Positions 48,190 to 60,005 of a DNA stretch of 64,000 nucleotides are shown here, in pieces (the first letter of the stretch is position 1; each line of letters opens with the position of its first letter). The notes under the pieces are model-generated. The model did no database searches. It had not been told where the DNA came from and saw nothing but the letters and a program-made list of their open reading frames with translations. The translations under genes and the position numbers were made by a program. Source of the DNA: Ashinkailepas kermadecensis (taxonomy: Eukaryota > Arthropoda > Thecostraca > Neolepadidae); the NCBI GenBank assembly GCA_034440615.1, contig JAOTOM010004617.1, positions 248,001 to 312,000 of the forward strand, in the 5' to 3' direction.

Positions 48190-49330
48190 CAGGTTGTCGG
48201 GCCCCAAAGAATCGCGTCGAGCTCCTGAAAAATATTGCGCCAGTCTCAATAATCCCGTTTGGCCCCCAAAAATCGCACCGGGGCCCCGTAGAATCGTATA
48301 GGGGCCAAAAAGTCGCGCAGGGGCTTCTGAAAAGGACGCTGGGGTCCCAAAAGTTCCCACCTGGGCCCCTGAAAATCACGTTGGGGGCTCGAAATAGTTG
48401 TGCTGGGGTTCAAGAAGATCACCACGGAAGCCACAAGCAGTCGGGCCGGGGCCCCGGAAAGTCTCGCTGAGCCTCGGGGTACCAAGAATTCTCGCCCGGA
48501 TCTCTGACATTCACGTTAGGGGCATGACAGGTCGCACCGGGGCTCCAAAAGTCTCATTGTGATCAACCAACAAATGAAGCCGGGGCAACGAAAAACAGTC
48601 CCGACATGGAAAATCACTCTGGGGTCCCAATAACCGTTCCAAAAGCCCACAAAGCGTGTTGGGCCCCCAAAAACGTGTCCTAGCAACTAAAGCTCGAGCT
48701 AGGGATCCAACAAGTGACCACGGGGACCCCAAATATCGTGTTCGGGGCCCAAAATTCCGTCGGTAATCCCAAAATATAATGTCGGTAATCAAAAGCGTAC
48801 CGAGTTTCGCAAAAAGCGACATGGCCTTAAAATATGCGCTGCAGCTCGATACAAACACCGGGAGCGCTAAATAAATACATAACGGAGGCCCTCAAGGCAC
48901 ACCAGGGTCATGAGACCGCACGGACCTACACAAACAGGCTGGGCCCTCAAAAATGGAATTGGTCGTAAGCAAGGAACAAATAGACCGGACACTAAATAAA
49001 CACATCGGCGTCTTTGAAAACGCGCCGATACCACAAAGATATCATTGGTGTATCAAAAGACAACAAAGCTGTGAAAAAAGCCGGGTCTCAAACATGTGTC
49101 AGGCCCCTAACAAAAATTGGCTGGAGCCCTAAAACACAACCATAGAAGACAAACGCAACGGGTAAAAAACCAACAACCAGCTAGGGTCACGTCTCGGTAG
49201 CCAATCTGGGAGTTTATTTAACCAGAGATGAGATACATCAGAGCTCAGTGTGTCTCCGGATTTCTTAATCACGAGAAAATGTGGGAAGAACAGAACTAAT
49301 ACATCGAATTGAATCTATCGATTTGTTTTC
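48190..49330 (-). repeat. GC-rich short-period array with unique flank (copy 3, reverse)
   Basis: Same family as 36220-37160 in the opposite strand: ggggccccaaaa-tcgc monomers to about 49150, then the non-tandem flank (ggtagccaatctgggag, aaaatgtgggaagaacagaa, catcgaattgaatc). 49331-49911 holds nothing further apart from a C run at 49838. Confidence 0.75.
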
Positions 49331-49911
49331 CAGTGAGCCGCCATACCAGGCATTCCACATGTCAAATGTGGCACAAGACTATCATGTGACAGTAATTAGA
49401 AAAACGTGGGAGGCCTAGCAGAAACCGGAGAAGCGCACGTAGAGTGGCGAATACGCCGACTGCGCAAGGCGGGTGTACACGTGCACGAACTTTGCCGTTT
49501 TGGCGACCGGGCGTTATTAATTGGAATGCCTGATATTGCCAAATTTTACATTTTTCAATGACTTGTTCAGGTGTAATTTCAGCAGTGTGAGGTGACTTCT
49601 CAAGGGATACCAAAAGAAAAACCTTCAAACCGGATCGGGAATTTAGGGTTGAAATCCGGCGATTCAGAAATAATGGTGGCAGATTTGGTGTCCTCCACAG
49701 AGCAGTTAATTTGGTCATTAATTATTATACAACAAAAATATCAAGAGCCCATCTTTGCAAACAAAAATATATTGGTGGAAATCCGTGGACGTTTTTAAAT
49801 GGAGGTAGTTGGGCACCTTCGAAATCAGTTTGCCCCCCCCCCCCTCCTCCCCTCTCGCAAATCCTAGGTACGCCACTGCCATGTCATGACATAATTCGAC
49901 CTGTTGATTGC

Positions 49912-50490
49912 TATGATCCGCCGCAATGGACGGTGTACTCCGTGGCCAGGTCCGCCACAGTGGACGATGTGCTCCGCGCCCCCGATCCGCCACAATGGAC
50001 GGTGTACTCCACGGCCCTGATCCGCCACAGTAGACGGTTTGCTCCGCGACCCTGATCCACCACAGTGGATGATGTATTCCGCGGCCCTGATCCGCCGCAG
50101 TGGACGCTATGCTTCGCGGCCCTAGTCCGTCATAGTAGGTTTGCCCCACGGCACCGGTCCACCACAGTGGACGGTGTACTCCGCGACCCTGGTCTGCCAC
50201 AGTTGATGTACTCCGCGACCCTGGTCCGCCACAGTGGACGGTGTGCTCCGCGGCTCCGGTCCGTTACGGTGGACCATGTGCTTCGCGGCACCGGTCCGCC
50301 AGAGTGGACGGTGTGCTTCGCGGCTCTGGTCCGCCATAGTAGAAGGTGTGCTCCACAGCCCCGGTCCGCCAGAGTGGACGGTGTGCTTCGCGGCTCTGGT
50401 CCGCCACAGTAGGTGTCAAGGTGTGCTCTACAGCCCCGGCCCGCCACAGTGGACGGTTTGCTCTGCGACCCTGGCCCGCCACAGTAGACG
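49912..50490. repeat. Minisatellite, about 35-bp unit, about 16 copies
   Basis: Core ccgccacagtggacggtgtg then ctccgcggccctggt; gatccgcc recurs 35 bp apart (49914, 49949 variant, 49984). Some units are truncated (50130-50215). Stop-poor in several frames on both strands, hence long artefactual frames. Confidence 0.9.
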
Positions 50491-51259
50491 TCAGGGTCGA
50501 AAAACGGGTCTTTCCTGGATTTTTGCCATCAATAGCATCATCCTCTTCGCAAAATTATCGTCCGTGTTGATTCCTCCATGCGTTTTCTATTTGGACGTCT
50601 GATGGTGTTGTTCAACAATGAATTGACCTGTGGTAAAGTGCTCAAGATTCACCTGAAACTTCAAAGTGAGATTCTGATGCAAAGGTTTGAAGGAAAATAT
50701 TTTCTCCGTATTCCATCACTCAGAAATTGTCGTCTCCTCACCCAGGATTGCAAAGTATAAATCTAAACCTGGTGGACGATGCGTACTCCATGGCCCTGGT
50801 GAGTCACAGTGAACGGTGTGAGATTAGTCACGGCTTTGCATCATCTTTCCGAGCAGTTTTGTGTGCATTAGTTATCACTTTCTCCGCATTCTACCGTTCA
50901 CCTTACCATTAATAGGTATCAATGTCACCCATGTATTAACATTCCCCAATTCGTCACGGCCATTGAATCTGCTTAAGACACAACTGCTCTTGTTGCGCAT
51001 TTCGAGCGATGAATATTGATGCCATCAGAAAAGCAAATTCTGTCAGCAGCGACACTAACCTTACTTCCACTAGGGTAATGATTACAGGTACTGACAGCAG
51101 CGCGGCCAGAACTGCTTTTGGGTGCGGCACCCTTGTGACCTTATTCGTGTCCCTCACACCTATATGAAGACTCCTTACGTCTGCCATGCTTTCCTACTAT
51201 CTGACATTTTGCATCTCTTGATAGTTTCCCTTTATATGCTTTATATTTGCTTTATATGA
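50491..51259. other. Unassigned spacer
   Basis: No supported gene or repeat. One further eroded unit of the 35-bp array (ctggtggacgatgcgtactc) lies at about 50769. Confidence 0.4.
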
Positions 51260-51830
51260 TAAGATCCGGTTACAAGAAGTCGGGTCATCTCGGATCATTG
51301 TTCACACAATGTCATGGTGTACTACTTCGGTGGATCCAAAACCGAATTAAAATTTCAATTCACAAGGAACAGTAGCATTCGGCATAAGACGACATTGCGG
51401 GCGCAATGTCGCCAAGGCAGCTGACTCGCACAAAAATTCCAACTCCACACACAAGACGGCAGTGTAGAATATGCATAATACTTGACCTGACCTAACCTAA
51501 CACCATTGGCCTTGTCACATATTTGAAAGCCGAGTGTTTATATGATTCTTTCATCACGTTCTGCAAGAAAAGTTTTCCTCTTACTGCGATAAGAAGAGAT
51601 AATTTGACCTGACCTACGTTTAGTAACCTTGGCCTTGATTACAATTTTGGGAAAGCAGAGTTATTTGATTTGATGAAAGAACAGTATGATCTGGATGTGG
51701 TGTAGCTACGCTGCAACTACTACGAATCTCGGCATTTTGGATATTTGGGAATATTATCCTCCTTGATCCGTCCCAAGTCAATTTCAAGGGCAATTATAAA
51801 TCAAATTGGTGAATGAGGTCAAGAAGACAA
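51260..51830. repeat. Dispersed repeat homologous to 29080-29660
   Basis: See the 29-kb copy. Contains ttgacctgacctaacc (51481) and ttgacctgacctacg (51604). 51831-53019 has no recognised feature except a C-rich border-like stretch at 52430-52490 and gacggt-gacgatga words at 52598-52650. Confidence 0.65.
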
Positions 51831-53019
51831 ATATGGTGGGTCCAAGCACCACCAAGGGTATAGAAAACTACGCACTTAACCTTTTGGAAGGAAAGGATTA
51901 CAAGTGCTAACAGGGTTGCAGTAAAAATTCCCTTATTGCGATACACCTGGTGCGGGGACCATTCCAATTCGGCCGATTTGAAAACTGCTTTGAATTCTGC
52001 CATTATTCCCACTTGCCGAAGTTTTGTACTTTTTATTTCCGCCTCTAGCAAAGAAATGATTTGAGCCGACATATCCATTTCAAAACCGTCGGATGGCACT
52101 TCTGGGAATATCCTGGGCTGACCTTTTCGGACACCTCGGCCGTGACCGGAGAAGCATGTACCCAGTGTGTCCTACTCTTGCTCTTGGCTGCGCCATTGGG
52201 TACGGGTGGGGTTTTAAGACTGTTGTAAAAAAATAGTAGGACGATTGCGATGATTGATGTCTGTGATTCGTTGTACAAAATGCACAACTTGCACAACACA
52301 ACACAACACAACAATTTGCTTGGTGTCGTGTGTGGTGACTGACTAGAATTGGCGATCACGATGACTACATCAATGCACATGTTTGATCAGAGGACTTTGT
52401 TTTATATTTATATGCTTTTGTGGAAGCTGTGCCCCTCCCCCGACCCTTAACCCGTCCCACCAAATATTTGGCTTCGCCCCTCCCTAATGTTAGGCACCAA
52501 GGAATTAGCTTCACCAATTGTCATCACAGTTCATGCCTGCTGAACTGTGAAGCTGAAATATTTTACTTAAGCCGGTGTGTGTTTGTTGGTGTGTAGAGCG
52601 AGAGGAGGGTGACGGTAGCGTTGACGATGACGGTGACTTTGACGATGAAGATGGACCCGAGTCCACTGTATGATTCTGTAGTCGCATGCTATGACTCACG
52701 GTTGTTATGTTGACATGTACTGTGTACTGCTCATTTGCTTATGTGACTTCATCTGTTACTGGACGATTTTGGCCGTTGGCGAGGATGCTGAATAAACATA
52801 AGCATACACATCGTCAAATAAAAAATCAGGATTATTGAGGTCTGAAAATATAGTGGGCGAAATCCGATGAGTTTTTGGTTGGGAGGGGGGTCTTGTACGT
52901 TGACACTTCGGCCCCCCACCCAATGTTTTTCAAAAATCGACACCCCTGCTGTTAAGCTACCTGGTGGTATGTTTGGGCTAAGGAGCGATTTTCCTGGCTC
53001 TGATATTTATTTTTCGGAA

Positions 53020-54960
53020 TGACTCTTATTTTGTAGGGCTGCGGCTTGATTCTTGTCGGTTTCCAATATGATTGTGGGGCCACGCTGTGCATTTTTGGGG
53101 CCATGGACGGCAATTTGTTTTGGCCCCGAGGGGAATTTTTGATGTCCCGACCAGAATTTATGGGACTACCGATAGAGATTTTGGGTCACATGCGCGATAT
53201 TTTTTGTGTAGGGCTTGGCGTTAGTTCGCTGGGCGCATTGTACTTATCTGAGCCCCAGCGCGATTTTGGGGTTCCCAAAATCCCAAATTCGCAAAATTTT
53301 TGGGTTTTGGGCAAGTTTTCGGGCCCGGTGCAAGTTTTTGGTGCCGGCCGTATTTATTTATAACACCTAATTCTGTGGCCCCGACACGAATTTATGGGCC
53401 CCAGAACCACTTTTGGGGTCTCCAGCGCGATTCTTGGGTTCTTGGGAGCCCACCTCTTTAGGATGGGGGGGGGGGGGGAATTTACCTCTTTGGAATGCTA
53501 CTGCGGCTGCTCAACGAGTCTTTTTTTCAGCCGATGGCACCCTTCAGAGTAGAAATTCCCTAAGAAGAACGGGTTTACTCAATGAAGTCCCTTTGTGATT
53601 TTTTTGGGTCGAATTATATTTTTTGTAGGCCTCCTGCGCGATATTGTTGGGCCCCGGTACGATTCTTCGGGCTCCCGTGTGTTTTTTTTTCGGTCCTCCA
53701 ACGCGCTTCTTTTTCGTGGCCCGACGCGTTTTTGGGGTGTTTGGCGCAGTTTTTGTGGCCGCAGAGTGAAATTCCGGGCAGGAATTGATGTCCAGACTTG
53801 TGAAATCCAGCTGCGTGTGATTTTTGAAATCCAGCTGCGACTTGTGGGGCGCCGGCGCGCCTTTTGGGCCCTCAGTGTGATTTCCAAGTGCAGCGGTACG
53901 ACGTCTTTGGGTCTAAGTACGATTTTTAGACCCTGTCGTCATTTGTTGTTATCCCTATCGCGAGTTTTAGTGGACTCGACACGTCTTTGGGGGCCCAAGA
54001 CGTTTTCTTTTCTTTTGGAGCGATTGCTGGGACCCCGAAGTTATGTTGCGTATCCAGACTGTATTTTACTTCGTTGCACCGGTTTTATTTATTGGATGTT
54101 TTCGACGAGACTTTTGTGGCCCCGGTGCGACTTGTCGAGCCCCTAGCGTGATTTTCAGGGTCCGAGGAACGACTGTTTTGTACCCTCAGGCTCAGGGTCA
54201 TTTTCAGCGGGCCCGGCCCAACCTTTTGTGGTCCCCGTTGTGATTTTCTAGAATCTCGGCAGGACTTTTTTCGGTCCCTTGCGTGACTTTCGTGGCCCAG
54301 GCGCGAGCTTTTGAGCCCCACAGTGTGATTTTTCAGGGCCACAGGCCGTCTTTTTGAAGCCCCCATCGTGATTTTCAAGAACTACGGGACCACTTTTTGT
54401 ACTCCCAGCGTGATTTTCAGGGACCCCAGCCCAACTTTTTTGGGGCCCCAATGCGATTATCATGGGCGTCGACCTGACCTTTTGGTACCCAGCGTGATGT
54501 TTTGGGCCCGGCCAGTCTTTTTGGGGCCCACCGTCATTTTCGGGGGTCTCGGCGAGACTTTTTGGTCCCCAGCGTGATTTCCAGGGGCCTGACCCAACCT
54601 TTTAAGGCATTGCCGTGATTTTCTGGTACCCTGGCACGACTTTTCGGGATCCCGGCGCGACTTTTTGGGGCTCCAACGGTATTTTCAGGGGCCCGGTCTC
54701 ACACTTTCGACCCCTCAGCGTCTTTTTAGGGTCCCGGAACGATTTTTGAGGTCCCCAATGTGATTTCCAGAGGCCTTGGTGGGATTTTGGAGCCCCCAGC
54801 GTCATTTTCAGGACCCCATGCGCCACTTCTTGGTGCCCCCAATACAATTTTTATGGGCCCCGGTGCGATTATTGGAAACACCAGCAGGATTTTTAAGGAG
54901 CCTGGCGCTATTTTCGAACCACGGCGCGATTGTTGGGGGCCCACAACCTTTCAGGAGGGG
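53020..54960 (+). repeat. GC-rich short-period array, longest copy, dimeric
   Basis: About 1.9 kb of degenerate 27-30-bp monomers. From about 54100 two monomer types alternate regularly: one with gcgtgattttcaggg, one with cgcgactttttggggcccc, giving a dimer near 57 bp. The left part (53020-53460) is less regular. Ends at gtacgccgctgcg, a border-like phrase also present near 49867. Confidence 0.8.
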
Positions 54961-55912
54961 GGACTGCTCCAATGCCCCACTTCGGTACGCCGCTGCGCGT
55001 GGCCCGATTATTTTATAGCTTAGCAATGACGTTTATGGAATACATCGCACACAATCTACTTTAACGTGCCCATTTAGCTGCTTGCAACACAAGTAGTGTT
55101 CAGAAATATACACCCTGCAATTGGCCTAAATTCACATCATTATCTTCGGGGTTCTTAAATCTCAGCCTGGACGCACAAATCATTGGACGATGAAAAGACA
55201 TCTGAACTTGCTGGACGAGGCCGTGCATGCTCCGAATACCTCCTGTCCCAAACGTGGCATTGATACTTGTGCGTACCTTCCCCGTAGGTATTGGAGAGTA
55301 GTACTGACAACTGTCGTCATTTCCGGTTATTTGCGGCATTGCACAATCTGGAAACAAAAACATGAAATGCCCGTTCCCGAAATTGTTCTCAATAGATGGC
55401 GCAATAGTGGTGAATCTCAAAATCTGAACACATATCATGTAACAAGGGCTGAACTACAAGCGATATGAAGTAGAAATGATGGATGTCGTAAATGAGCAGG
55501 TGGTGCCCTCGATGGCGGCAAAATAAATATTGTGCCAAACTTATTCATTCAATTTTTGTTGTCCTAATCTTAAAAGTATGAAAAACTGCTACCAGAAAAC
55601 GAAATCCCGTTGCTTCTCAAATTGTTTATTTGACCGTTATGGACACTTCGAATATTTCAAAGCACTTTCATTTGTTTCCATATTTGTCCTTCCTCAGTGC
55701 CAAGTGAAGTGGCTTAAATCCGAGAAGAAACAAGCTTTTGTGCATAAGTTAAGTCAAACATTGGGTAGTTTAGCCACTGTCAAATGGTCCGTGGGATATG
55801 AGCCCGCCAGGGCTCACAACAGGCTTCCAGCGCTGGATGAAGGGCCGTGCTCGATAGCTTAATTACGCATAACTATGTTAGGCTACTAATTAAATTTCGC
55901 ATTAGTAATAGT
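54961..55912. other. Unassigned region
   Basis: A forward frame (55530-55862) ends TLGSLATVKWSVGYEPARAH and looks mildly coding in its last third, but no family is recognised. No repeat seen. Confidence 0.35.
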
Positions 55913-56045
55913 ATAGCATAGTAGTAAATTTATTAGATAATAAAATGCATAGTAGTAAATATACAACATTGTAGTAAATATATAACATAGTGGGACATAT
56001 ATAACATAGTAGTAAATATGTCACATAGTAGCAAATATATTGGTA
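55913..56045. repeat. AT-rich tandem repeat, about 20-22-bp unit
   Basis: catagtagtaaatatataa and variants, about six units. Confidence 0.85.
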
Positions 56046-56159
56046 GTTAGAAAGTACACTAGCAAACATATTAGGCTAGACCATTTTGAGCTGTGGCCGC
56101 TGAGGGCCTGGGCAGCACGGACAGCCGGACACCAACCTGCGCCGGTCGGCAATCAGACG

Positions 56160-56206
56160 CCTGGAGTCGGAGTCGGAGTCAGAGTCGGAGTTGGAGTCGG
56201 AGCTGC
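56160..56206. repeat. (GGAGTC)n hexanucleotide repeat
   Basis: About seven to eight units of ggagtc with single substitutions. Confidence 0.9.
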
Positions 56207-56382
56207 CACCGGCACCGCCAGCTGTGTCAGGCGGCTGACATCGCACTGCAGACTGCAGAGTGGTCCAGATGTTGGCATCTGTTGTCATATTGTGTGCGTG
56301 CTAGCAAGTTGGCATTGCTTCCAATCTGGCTGGCGTCTCATTTTCGGCTCCCCCCCTCCCTCCTTTGAAAATTTTCCCGGGG

Positions 56383-56445
56383 GACCCCCCCAAAAAAAAA
56401 AAAAAAAAACCCAAAAAAAAAAAAAAATTTTAGAAAAAAAAAAGA
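56383..56445. repeat. A-rich low-complexity tract
   Basis: Three A runs separated by ccc and tttt. Preceded by ccgggggacccccc. 56446-57764 has no supported gene; a GC-rich island at 56690-57110 has open minus-strand frames with no recognised domain. Confidence 0.7.
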
Positions 56446-57764
56446 CAGGACTGGAAGTGGATCTCATTATCAGCCATATGTTACCATATGCTATAGGCCA
56501 TCAGATCATGCTGCTTCCTCTCCATCCAGCTAATCACTATCGGATAATGACCTCTAGCTTGGGTTGTTAGTCAAGCATGTCTTCATCTGGAAATGTAAGG
56601 CGTCGATTTTTTTTTCGGGTGGGGGGAGTGTATCATTCTTTGGATGGCCAAAGTTTCAAAAGGGTTATTTCGGACGCTGCATCGCCAGACACCGTAGACA
56701 TCACAGACATCGCCAGAGACGGCCTTGCCGTCTGATGCTGGGGACACGTGCGCTCCAGACCAGTGACCGGTATTGACCGTCCGCCGGAGTGACGTTGGAC
56801 GATGTCGTTGGGCCCCTGCCGACGGCCCCAACGCCGGGTCAACAGCTGCGGTTGCTATCGGCGAAAGCGATAGCATCGGAGACGAAGCAGCCGGCCGGCA
56901 CAGCTACAGTGCCGGCGGTCGTATGTTATGTCCAGGAAGTCGTAGCTGTTGCAGCCGACGGCTGACGTTTGCAAGCGTGAATCCAATTTGAAATACTGGG
57001 CCGACATGGGAGCCCTCAACGTTTGTTGCAACTTCGAGGGACGGCAAAGAGCATGCAATAGGGCCATTAACCCAATTCCGCACCGTCATAGTTCCGGGAT
57101 CGCGAACATGTAGATTCACTTCTTGATAAATATGCATTTTACCTTACAAGGTTGAGCATGTCTATTAATTATGTGGTGTACTAGCGGAAAGTTTCTTTTT
57201 GGTATTGCTAAAAAGCTGTGTTACCAGCAGTGTTGGTAGTATAAAGCTTTGGAAAGGCCATGCACAATCGTCATGCCGATATCCCGTACCAGCGCCAACC
57301 TGTCAACTGACCTGACCCATCAACTTGAGGACCTAACCGACCCAGCGGAAGTACCCCCCCCCCCACTACGTAAGTACTGTGCAACTCTCAGATAATATAA
57401 ATATGTCACTGGAAAACAATCATCTGGAAATGGAGATCACGTAAGTTTACCCATAATCAATTATCAAGCCGCCAGAGTCTCACAATTTGTGTGGTGCGTA
57501 ACGCCTGTAGTATGCGTACCACCGTCATTCTCGAGTCTGATTTGACGGCGGTTCCAATACCCCTGCTCTGAGAACTTTCACTGTCCCGCTCTTCGCGCTC
57601 CACCGGCTAAGTACCCCGGTCAGGTCCCCGGTCCTATACGGCGACATCATTTCCCGACCGTTCGGACCCGACTATGATCCGCCCGCCCATGTTCCGCGGC
57701 ACCGCACCCGAGGCCCGTTACCCGTTCCTCTGGTCCCCGCTAGCCATTCCTCGCCCCGTATTTG

Positions 57765-57970
57765 GATTCCGTTCCCTGCCGACCCACTGCCCACTTCCGT
57801 TCCCTGCCGACCCCACTACCGACTTATGTTCCCTACCGACCCACCACCCACTTCCATTCCTTGCCGGCTCACTACCCACTTCTGTTCTCTACCGACCCAC
57901 TTCCCACTTCCGTTCTCTGCCGACCCACTACCCACTTTCGTTCCATGCCGACCCACTACCCACTTCCGTT
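57765..57970. repeat. Minisatellite, 28-bp unit, about 7 copies
   Basis: Unit gacccactacccacttccgt then tccctgcc; gaccc starts at 57781 and 57809 (28 bp). The long forward frame starting at 57674 runs through it and is not evidence of a gene. Confidence 0.9.
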
Positions 57971-57979
57971 TTGTTCCAC

Positions 57980-58210
57980 GGTTTTCCCTTCTTTTCCGAC
58001 AAGCAAGGCTGCACTGAGACATTGCCAAACATCAATTTCGGCCTTCTTAGCCGGTTCCAAAGGCATCGATGGATCGGTGAGTTTGCCGGAGCCAACTTTA
58101 TCGGTCGAAAATTGCACCGTCGCACGTGCTGCCACGCCAGCCAAACCATGGATGATGTACGCCTGGATTGGAAACTCCGCGTCGGCGCCTTTCATCTGCG
58201 CGAGTCAGCG
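57980..58210 (+). repeat. Dispersed repeat homologous to 4950-5200
   Basis: Shared order of blocks with the 5-kb copy, including ccaaacatcaatttcggcct and cgcacgtgct. Peptide similarity in one frame (GC-E-LPNI-FG-LSR). Remnant of an unidentified element. Confidence 0.5.
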
Positions 58211-58230
58211 GCACCAACCTGCCACCTAGC

Positions 58231-59702
58231 GGAGCGTAAGTAAAAATACGGAAATGCGGCCAGTTTTAGGCCGTACGCCTATGGGAGTATTGGGTACGCA
58301 ATTCGTATTCGCATTTTTTCCAATTGATTCAGCCACCCCATGAGGATTGCATTTGGCTTTCATGATACAGAATTGATCAAGGAACCTTGCCGTTCACTCC
58401 TTATTGATTTATTACGCTCCGTTCCGAAGTTGCGAAGCGAAGTGATCCGTGAGTGGGAGCCCAATTCCCCGAAAGGGTCGGCCCACCGATGTTGATTTCT
58501 TAAAATCATCGGAAGGGGCAAAGTACATGAAGGCTATAAGCAGACAAAAGTGAATAGGAGGGGGGTGGGGGGTACATTCCATAGGCTCCCATGCTAATAG
58601 TTGAAGTGATTGCGGGTGGAATGAAGCAAGGATTGAGGGGACAGTTTCACCCTCAAAGATATGAATGGGCGGTTCTGCTTTCGCCCCACCCTCCTTGCTC
58701 TCTAGATATGTCGCTGATATTTTCTTGGTGGAGTGGGCTACACAACTGAATGGGAGAGTATATACTTCAGCGTACCCACCAGTCCGCAAAGAGGATTGAG
58801 CGGAAGTTCCATGGAGGGTACAATCCCCCTCCCCCCTACACCATGCCACTGACATATTTATGATTTTGCCAAGGAGGCGGCATGTCTCCAGAGGGGCGGC
58901 TCTTGGTCCAGAACATTTGGACGGGGTACACTCCGATCTCCCAGATGGGCAACATTTGTTTTTGTCTGAGGAGTGTCTTTCGCCGAAAAATTCGCGGCGT
59001 GCGTTCGGACTCTCAGAGGACTGCTGTTCCCAGGCCGAGAGGCGCGTTGCGCTGATAAATTCGAGGAAGTGGGTGCACTGGAACCTCCAAGAGAGGCGAC
59101 CTTCGGGTCATCAGGGGCGCCACTTTCGCTTCCTCCCCATTGGATCAGCCCTTGCAACATACCCTAGCTGGCAACGCCACTACCTCTCGGCGATTCGCTA
59201 CCATTTGCCAGTCGTTCGACTGAGAGGTGTTGTTTTATATACCTTTGAGGGGGAGCTGCCACCTCAATATTTGTCTAACCCACCCCCGCAATTATTTCAA
59301 CTTCTAACATGGGATCCAATGGAATTTGGCCCTCAATTCATTTTGGTCCGCCCATTGCCTTCATGTACTTTGCCTCGTCCAATCATTTCAATATCAAGAA
59401 AAAGATAGAGAGATAAAGATCATCAAGATATCAACATCGGTGGGCTGACCCTGGGGGCGAGGTGGGCTCCCTCTCACAGAAGTCTTCACTTCGCACCACG
59501 ACAACTTCTGAACGGAGCGTAATAAATCAATAAAGAAAGAACGGTAAGGTTCCTTGCTCAATTCTGTATCATGAAATGCCGATGCAACCCGCCTGGGATG
59601 GCTGAATCAATTGGAAAAAATTCCAATACGAAATGGGTACCCTGTCCTGGAATAGGCACACGTCCTAAAACCGGTCGCGTTTCCGTGTTTTTACTTACCC
59701 TC
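58231..59702. mobile_element. Foldback-type element with about 460-bp inverted arms
   Basis: Left arm about 58231-58690 and right arm about 59215-59702 are inverted copies: gtaagtaaaaatacggaaat versus the complement of atttccgtgtttttacttac-like sequence, then ttttttccaattgattcagc, catgatacagaattga, tcggcccaccgatgttgat and ggcaaagtacatgaagg on both sides. The outermost 250 bp are the most similar. The about 520-bp middle encodes nothing recognisable. No clear flanking duplication was identified. Confidence 0.75.
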
Positions 59703-59889
59703 CACTAGGAGGGCTAATACGCAAACAGCTGTTGGGTTTAATCCAGGCGTACTTGATCCATGGCCAAACTACCGTACCAAATATTGTATAGCTGAATGCA
59801 ACTTACGCTGTATACCGGGAATTACAGCTGTGTTATAGGAAGTATGGAAAAGAAGTTGTTAAAGGGTAGCGTAGGTCAGATCAAGTGCG

Positions 59890-60005
59890 GTGTACTCAGG
59901 ACAGGTCATGCTAGGTTAGGCTAGGCTAGACTAGGTTATGTTAGATTATATTATACTAGGCTAGGCTAGGTTAGGTTAGGTTCGGTTCGGTTCGGTCAGG
60001 TTACA
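59890..60005 (+). repeat. Degenerate TTAGG-like tract
   Basis: Runs of aggttaggctaggcta and ggttaggttcggttcggttc. Similar to the TTAGG-word repeats but without their border blocks. Confidence 0.75.

Noticed and set aside
59890..60005. True telomere or subtelomeric TTAGG array
   Set aside because: Short, degenerate, mixed with ggctagg and ggttcgg, and similar words are scattered through the window in both orientations.
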